NCBI GenBank assembly: GCA_905160935.1 | Contig: CAJHZI010000554.1 | Location: forward strand, 170,001 to 234,000 | Length of the DNA: 64,000 bases | Direction: 5' to 3' | Source: Enchytraeus crypticus | Taxonomy: Eukaryota; Annelida; Clitellata; Enchytraeida; Enchytraeidae | Part shown: one piece after another, positions 58,268 through 64,000 of the stretch | How positions within the stretch are numbered: position 1 is the first letter of the stretch | Layout of the letters: every line of letters starts with the position of its first letter | Notes under the pieces: model-generated | What the model was told of the DNA's origin: nothing | The model's database searches: none | Seen by the model: only the letters and a program-made list of their open reading frames with translations | Position numbers and translations under genes: made by a program

Positions 58268-58450
58268 TAACTCAGAATGCAGCTGCAAGATTAGTTCTTC
58301 GAGCTAAGCGCTCCGCTTCACCTTCATCACAGCAACTTTATTGACTTAAAATTTCAGACCCCATCGAATTTAAATACTGAAATTGAAGTCGAAGTTTTAA
58401 CTCAGCCCCGGCATATCTTGCTGATAGCAATATATGAATACATAGCTACA
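58268..58450 (+). pseudogene. CR1/L2-like LINE fragment
   Basis: The translation TQNAAARLVLRAKRS, with a later Pro-Ala-Tyr-Leu-Ala-Asp segment, matches the 'QNAAARL' motif found after the reverse-transcriptase core of CR1/L2-type LINEs. In-frame stops break it. Confidence 0.65.
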
Positions 58451-58490
58451 TATCATTAAATCTTATATATAGACCAATATATGTATATAT

Positions 58491-58496
<6 letters not shown>

Positions 58497-58541
<45 letters not shown>

Positions 58542-58674
58542 CTAAAGCTAAGGTTAATGTCAGTTTCCTCACTCGAAAGCGATGTCAGTGACGGGAGAGC
58601 CCAGGATTTGAACCCGCACCAATTGATCCGCGATCGAGTATCTTACCGACTTCGCCACTGGCTCCAGCCAGTGG

Positions 58675-58736
<62 letters not shown>

Positions 58737-58740
58737 CATA
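58497..58740 (-). mobile_element. SINE family A copy between two (TA)n tracts
   Basis: A reverse-orientation family A copy (58543-58675; GGATTTGAACCCGCACCAAT) is bounded by TA at 58497-58540 and 58677-58735. Confidence 0.8.
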
Positions 58741-58754
58741 TATACATATGCATG

Positions 58755-59090
58755 TTATGGAATGAAAGAGTTATGGAAGGAAGATATCAGGAAACTGGAG
58801 GCATTAGAAATGTGGATATGGAGAAGAATGAAAAAAGGATTAGACTGACTCAAAAGGTTACAAATGACGAAGTTCTGAAGAGAGTTGGCACTTGGCACAG
58901 ATAGACAGTTGATAAATGTACTACGAAATAAGAAGAAGAGTTGGATAGGACACATTCTAAGAGTGGAAAGTCTATTAAAAGATCTCATAGAAGGCAGAAT
59001 GGAAGGAAATAGAGGCAGTGGCAGACCCAGATTAAGTAAGTTAGATGATTTAAATATCCACTCATATGTCAGGATCAGGAAAAACTTTGA
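58755..59090 (+). pseudogene. LINE ORF2 C-terminal fragment
   Basis: TDRQLINVLRNKKKSWIGHI and a Lys-Leu-Asp-Asp-Leu segment are shared with 38450-38925. The tail is lost at about 59085 and another LINE fragment follows. Confidence 0.75.
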
Positions 59091-59400
59091 AAATCTAAAT
59101 TACTTTTTCTCTAAGTACTGTTCCCTTTCCATACACCAGTTATACAACTTCCTATATGGAAACCTAATTTACAAGTGCCTCTATTTTAGAGGTGACATAT
59201 CCAAGTTAATCAGAGACTTCTTCAGTTTAAATCATGTTACTGTTACTGACAAGTACAACGTTCAATGCTAGTTTCTGTAGTAATATTCTTGAGAGTTGTG
59301 CCATATGGAATACTATTCCTATTGAGATTCGGAATTCTATTAGTTTTGAATCATTTAATTATTCCTACAGAACCTTTCTTTCAAACTCGTTGTAATGTTA
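59091..59400 (+). pseudogene. second LINE C-terminal fragment, CR1-like
   Basis: It encodes a Tyr-Phe-Phe-Ser-Lys-Tyr segment and, past stops, IWNTIPIEIRNSISFESF, like the WN-LP--IR motif at the end of CR1-type ORF2 proteins. Confidence 0.45.
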
Positions 59401-60219
59401 CTTAATTGCATGGTTTGTGTTTTATGCTGAATTTAATTTTCTTCACTATGTAGGCTACTTATTGCGATCATTTAACACATTTCTGGATGATTATGCTTAG
59501 TTCTAATGAATCTTGAAAACTATAAACATATCTTGCTAAAATAACTGCGAAATCAGTTAATTAAATGTCTAAAATTGACTATTTTTCCGTATGGTTACAC
59601 ACTATTATGTTTATAAGACGTAATCAATCTACCCTGACCATTTTTGATCACCGGACTGGCTTTCGTTTAGGACCTTACTTCTCCTCAGCACATTTCATTT
59701 GCAGATTGATCTGGGTGAATTGATCTGTAGTGATGTGTGCTGTTGGGGACGTTCCTGACATCATCCCTGGATGAGGAAACGGACGTTAAACCTTTACTAT
59801 TATTATTATTATTACAATTATTATTGTGGTCAATTGATTTTAATGTCTTAATAGCGTAGGAGTAACGTCATGAAGTTTTATATGACAGATCCTGTGGTGA
59901 ATTGAACCCCGGCTCCTTTTCGTTGATCGTTGATGTTCAGAATTTACTTGAGAGTTGTTCAAATATTTTGAAAAATTATTATGATTGTATTTCTCTCAAA
60001 ACTAAATCCTAATCCTACCGTGGTCAGCTAGATATGGCACTGTTATGTCCTCTCTGATGGACGTAGTTATGTTACTCAAACCCTGATTTTAATGTTTATG
60101 TTTACATCAACTCTGATATACACGTATACTGTAAGTTGCTCACTGTAATTTATTTTTGTTTATTTTTTCATGATATCGTTCTCTAGGTGTACTACATCAA
60201 TATACATAGTTCTCATATT
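59401..60219. other. noncoding region with element ends
   Basis: A family G end at about 59740-59800 (GACGTTCCTGACATCATCCC) and a family D 5' fragment at 59843-59915. No gene was seen. Confidence 0.5.
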
Positions 60220-60300
60220 TCAACATGAAGAGGAAAGCGGAAGAGTTAGGCGTTATGTATCATGGACCTGCCAGTAGGCAGTGAACTAAGAGAGAGATAT
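60220..60300 (+). mobile_element. LINE 3' end with tail
   Basis: AACATGAAGAGGAAAGCGGA, GGCGTTATGTATCATGGACC and GGCAGTGAACTAAGAGAGAG. This defines the LINE tail used to recognise the other fragments. A (TA)n tract follows. Confidence 0.7.
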
Positions 60301-60327
60301 ATTTGTAGTTAAATCTGCATTAAATAT

Positions 60328-60379
60328 ACATGTATATACATGTATGCATACATGTATATACATGTATATATATATATAA

Positions 60380-60419
<40 letters not shown>

Positions 60420-60530
60420 TATATATATATATATATATATATATATCATATATATATATATATATATATATCTATATATTATATATATATATAGATATAT
60501 ATATACATGTATATATATACATGTATATAT

Positions 60531-60583
<53 letters not shown>

Positions 60584-60600
60584 ACCAACTTCTTATATAT
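60328..60600. repeat. (TA)n tract with ACATGTA interruptions
   Basis: About 270 bases of TA-rich repeat. Confidence 0.95.
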
Positions 60601-60783
60601 TAAAACATCTTATAAACATCACTTATATGTGATCTTATGATGATGGTTAATTTAGTCTATGCTTCTCGTGTACTATTTAGAGTCTGCATGTAGAGAGCTA
60701 TTTTTCTCTTAAATTCATTCGTATTACAAGGTTGTGAATGTTGCTCACGAGAAGAACTTGTCCTTGAAATTCTCAATTCTTCA

Positions 60784-60900
60784 CAGCGACACATACAGCG
60801 ACACATACAGCGACACATACAGCGACACATACAGCGACACATACAGCGACACATACAGCGACACATACAGCGACACATACAGCGACACATACAGCGACAC
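60784..60900. repeat. 12-bp minisatellite, about 10 units
   Basis: Units of AGCGACACATAC are nearly perfect, about 50 bp past the stop of the Mab-21/cGAS-like gene. The period of 12 keeps a Met-Cys-Arg-Cys frame open on the minus strand, which is an artefact. Confidence 0.95.
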
Positions 60901-60951
60901 TTCAGAGTATTAAAAACTACAATAATGATAAATTAGAAAAATACAGTTATT

Positions 60952-63150
60952 CTAATAGTGGTAAAAGGTTTCTTTGGTTTTAGATACAAATAAATGTGCC
61001 GCTGCTTGAAGGGCACGTGTGCCTTGATTGAAAAAATGATCTCTTCTATTACCAAGAACTGCATTTTCAATAAACTCGAAGAAAGCAGATCTTGTTCTGG
61101 AGCTCCGCCCTCCTTCAGAGTCAAACATACAGCGCATCTTGAGGTAGTGCGTAAACAGTACATGATTTGAAGGAAAATGAACTGGTCGATTGTCTGATCC
61201 GTGTATGACAAATCTACAAAGAGCTGCTAGACCAAGAACCTGTTGTAACTCTCTGTCGTACATCTCTATCCACTGTGTGGAGAGAAGAAAGGAGAGGCTG
61301 TACTCGACAAATAGTTTATTGCGTGTCCACAAATAGTCATACTTGTTGATCATCTCGTCACAGATCTTTACTGTGGTCTCATAGTCAGAGAGAAGTGTGT
61401 AGTAGTTGTTGGCTGTGTAAGCTTTGTTGATAAACCACGATATCGGTACTGGGGGAGAGGCTGTAGAGTTGAATCCATGATAGTGAACTATTCCTTTTAA
61501 GCTTCCCTTTACGGAAAAGTACTCACATGATGTTATAATTGGGCTATTCAAACAACTCTCATCTGTCTCGCCTTGCGACTTAGTCTCATTTTGATCAAGT
61601 TTAGCTGTTTCAGAATTGGTTTTATAGTTCCAACGTTGACCACGATAATATAATAAATGTTTCAGCTGCTTAATCGATGGAAACACCTTTCTTGTTCCAT
61701 CCGCTACCCCGACAGATTCACAACGTTGAAGCCATGACTCGTAGTTTGTCACTTCAGAGCATTTATTAAAATAGTTGCGAAATGTTCTATACTCTTCGAA
61801 GTTAACGTTAAATATTTTAGTTACTCCTTCACCTCTTTCACTTTCTTCCTCATCCTGATATTGCAATCCCTTAAAGGAGTAGTTACTACCTTCAGTCACT
61901 GAACGAGAAATTATATTTTTTGCTTTTAGCGATGTTTGGCTAATTAATCCATAGGCAGTTTTTAATTCGTTGGTAGTGCAGTTCTGCAGCTTTGCCTTTT
62001 CTCGACGTAGATTCTGGATGACATGATGCCACGGCTTAGGGTTAAGACAGTTCTGTACACTGATAGAATTGTACACATGTTGAGGCATCGTGATAGACAT
62101 TCCGTGACAGATATTATGCCACTCTTCACAAAAACAATATTCTAAGACTTTTAAATTCATATCCTCGCATATGTGCAGTAGAGCATTAACATCATCAGAG
62201 AGATCTTGAGCATGGAGATGATCAAAGAGATTATTTGTTGGTATAAAGTAGTGATACAAACATTTCATCTTCAGGCAGCGTATCATGTCCATCAGTAGAG
62301 CACGTACTGAATCAAATAGAACTGCATCATTCCAGAAACACTGTGGTTCTCTTTCAACAGCCCAGAGCATCAGGGTTTTGTAGTGATATGTACACAAGTG
62401 AGACTCTCGTCCAGTGTTTAGACTGCTTCTCTTATGTAGAACTCTGATTGTTCTGTACACAGCTCTCTGTTGTCTGGACCAGTTCTTGATCAGTATCAAC
62501 TCTGCCACAGAGAATGAGAATCTCCATTCATGACGTTTATCACGTTCTATGTCACCCTTGTGTGAGGCGTTAACAAAATCACAACCATAACCTACAACAC
62601 GTCTGATGACGTCATGTGATAAAGAGTCACGTGATCGTTGTCTAGTAATCCATTCACCAGCTTCATGAGGCCAGTACGGGCTGTGATATGCAGGTACAAC
62701 GTCTGTATTTGCACACAAACCCCTAACTTCATCTTCTGTACGGCCCTCGAATTCCTTCATAAGTTGCCCCATATCAGTTTTAATTGAAGGTCCCGATAAT
62801 GACATTCCAGTAGTTAAAGGGCTATGATTATTTTGCCCTGTTAATACTTTGTCATCAAAAGATCTATATAGTATACGAACATAGCCTGGATGTATTCCAT
62901 CAGTCGCATATCTAATCATCTCACCTCTGAAAAGAGATGGAACGCCATCTGATGGACTAAACAAGTATAGATCACGTCTGTAGACCATATAGTCAACATC
63001 TGTTGAGTCATTGCCAACAAACCTATGGAGGCTGAGCTCATTCCTTTCAACCTCTGCTCTACTTCCCGTCAAAATATCCACCGGACGAAGCTGTTGTACA
63101 TCGATCATCACCTGACAGAAGTTGAGTAAATCGTCTTCACAGTGCGACAT
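60952..63150 (-). CDS. Mab-21 / cGAS-like nucleotidyltransferase protein
   Basis: Single-exon frame of 732 residues. The nucleotidyltransferase core is visible: LTGSRAE (Gly29-Ser30), then Asp51-Val-Asp53, the place of the first two metal-binding acids of cGAS. Asp150 in DVVPAYHSPYWP aligns by eye with the third acid of cGAS, whose motif there also ends in Trp-Pro. The Mab-21 helical domain follows: HEWRFSFSVAELILIKNW at about 207-224, then YHYKTLMLWAVE. The zinc-ribbon cysteines of vertebrate cGAS are absent. The last about 400 residues are not recognised. Family members with these residues make cyclic dinucleotides on sensing nucleic acid; activity here is inferred. I chose the Met at 63150 over the upstream one at 63189 because TTCATTCAG just before it looks like an acceptor and homologues start close to this point. 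A 12-bp minisatellite lies past the stop. Intact and probably functional. Confidence 0.85.
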   Translation of the reverse strand: MSHCEDDLLNFCQVMIDVQQLRPVDILTGSRAEVERNELSLHRFVGNDSTDVDYMVYRRDLYLFSPSDGVPSLFRGEMIRYATDGIHPGYVRILYRSFDDKVLTGQNNHSPLTTGMSLSGPSIKTDMGQLMKEFEGRTEDEVRGLCANTDVVPAYHSPYWPHEAGEWITRQRSRDSLSHDVIRRVVGYGCDFVNASHKGDIERDKRHEWRFSFSVAELILIKNWSRQQRAVYRTIRVLHKRSSLNTGRESHLCTYHYKTLMLWAVEREPQCFWNDAVLFDSVRALLMDMIRCLKMKCLYHYFIPTNNLFDHLHAQDLSDDVNALLHICEDMNLKVLEYCFCEEWHNICHGMSITMPQHVYNSISVQNCLNPKPWHHVIQNLRREKAKLQNCTTNELKTAYGLISQTSLKAKNIISRSVTEGSNYSFKGLQYQDEEESERGEGVTKIFNVNFEEYRTFRNYFNKCSEVTNYESWLQRCESVGVADGTRKVFPSIKQLKHLLYYRGQRWNYKTNSETAKLDQNETKSQGETDESCLNSPIITSCEYFSVKGSLKGIVHYHGFNSTASPPVPISWFINKAYTANNYYTLLSDYETTVKICDEMINKYDYLWTRNKLFVEYSLSFLLSTQWIEMYDRELQQVLGLAALCRFVIHGSDNRPVHFPSNHVLFTHYLKMRCMFDSEGGRSSRTRSAFFEFIENAVLGNRRDHFFNQGTRALQAAAHLFVSKTKETFYHY

Positions 63151-63595
63151 CTTGTGATCCTGAATGAAGTAAACAGCAAATAATGTCACAAGAAATTAAA
63201 TCTATTAGCTAAACCACAGTGCAATATAAAATGTATACATATTTGAGACATGTGACCAAAAACAACTCATGAAGATGCGATCAATTCAAATAACTTCGTG
63301 GAAGATGTTTGTAACAAAACTAACTGCACACTTATCCAATATCATAATGATCAGATGGGCGCATAATGAAAACTGATCAAATCAACGACTTTACGTGATA
63401 CTTAAACCAATACCCGAGGAATATTTTTCAATTTTTAAAAAATACAATTTTTTTAACAATACATGAGGAATATTTTTACAATTTTTTAAAAATACAGTTT
63501 TTGCATTTTTTAATCTAAATTGCCTTCAATGACGAGTCTACGACTGAAACACAGTAGGACATCGTCAAGTAAGTGCGCATAAAGGGCGGAAATCA
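63151..63595. other. upstream of the Mab-21/cGAS-like gene
   Basis: A possible 3' splice site (TTCATTCAG, ending at about 63160 on the minus strand) suggests a 5' UTR intron. An imperfect repeat of GAGGAATATTTTT, then TTTTAAAAATACA, occurs twice at 63417-63500. No promoter motif is claimed. Confidence 0.4.
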
Positions 63596-63629
63596 TCATC
63601 TTCCGGAGTGTTTATGTCTAACAGTGAGG

Positions 63630-63925
63630 TCTCCATCCGACCATGGTCGTGTTCTTGGGTGGCATGTCAGTCCATGGTACTGGTCGGCTGTACATAGCTG
63701 AGGGCTTGATGAACAGTGATACATAAGTAACAGTGCCAGGCAAATGATTTTTATCTCAAATATTGTATTTTTCCAATGGGAATGAAAATTGATGCACGAC
63801 GGAGCTCCATGTCCTAGGTCTCGCAAAGTACAGGACTTCCTAGACAAGTACGGATCCGAGCTGCTTCCATGGCTGGGAAACTGTCCAGAAATTTTTATAT
63901 TAAATGATAGAGTCAGTTTTGTCAA
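63630..63925 (+). pseudogene. Tc1-like transposase relic
   Basis: Conceptual translation gives MVVFLGGMSVHGTGRLY, then after stops HDGAPCPRSRKVQDFLDKYG and LPWLGNCPE. These correspond to the Tc1-family 'V-VWG--S--G-G-L', the second catalytic Asp (HDGAP) and the region just before the third acid (GN-PD), where Glu is found here in place of Asp. Stops and frame changes show it is dead. Confidence 0.7.
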
Positions 63926-64000
63926 ATTTACAACCTATAAGCGACTGAAAGGGAGGCTATTTCAAGTCCAGCACAATATCCAATCAGACGCTTCAGTACC

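Noticed and set aside
63151-63189. Upstream Met of the Mab-21/cGAS-like frame
   Set aside because: A likely splice acceptor lies between it and the Met at 63150. The extra residues look like intron translation.
63596-63925. 109-codon minus-strand frame at the right edge
   Set aside because: The plus strand here matches a Tc1-like transposase; the minus frame is its shadow.

Overview
This is a gene-poor, AT-rich animal nuclear window. Spliced genes with GT-AG introns, several dispersed retroposon families, DNA-transposon relics and long (TA)n, (GA)n and (TGAT)n tracts all point to a metazoan. The gene set (a cGAS-like Mab-21 nucleotidyltransferase, RING/B-box/NHL TRIM proteins, a TRPV-type channel, a CYB561D-type cytochrome) fits a marine invertebrate, perhaps a mollusc or other lophotrochozoan. 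The taxon is my inference and is not proved by the sequence.

Layout. 1-9.5 kb: a possible C-terminal coding remnant at the left edge, then repeats (a 63-bp minisatellite, SINE-like elements, a small inverted-repeat element). 9.6-13.0 kb: a four-exon cytochrome b561-domain gene on the minus strand whose introns are full of (TGAT)n satellite. 13.9-14.9 kb: a 0.9-kb foldback palindrome. 18.6-20.6 kb: a minus-strand gene with two C2H2 fingers, an in-frame 30-bp repeat and a ZSWIM3/MULE-like zinc domain. 24.8-27.5 kb: TRIM-NHL gene copy 1 (plus). 31.3-42.3 kb: a three-exon TRPV-like channel gene (minus). Its 6.7-kb first coding intron holds TRIM-NHL gene copy 2 in antisense orientation (35.9-38.4 kb). 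42.8-43.8 kb: a mariner-type element inserted in (TA)n. 44-60.8 kb: essentially all repeats, namely LINE 3' ends, tRNA-derived SINEs, microsatellites and a 30-bp palindromic minisatellite. 60.95-63.15 kb: an intact Mab-21/cGAS-like gene (minus). 63.6-64 kb: a Tc1-like transposase relic.

The genes do not form a pathway. TRIM proteins and cGAS-like receptors both belong to families used in animal innate immunity, but their presence in one window does not show a functional link. Three features stand out: the apparently intact catalytic motifs of the cGAS-like gene, the nested and patchily identical TRIM duplicate inside the channel gene, and minisatellites that repeatedly start at exon ends, splice sites or stop codons and spread outward.
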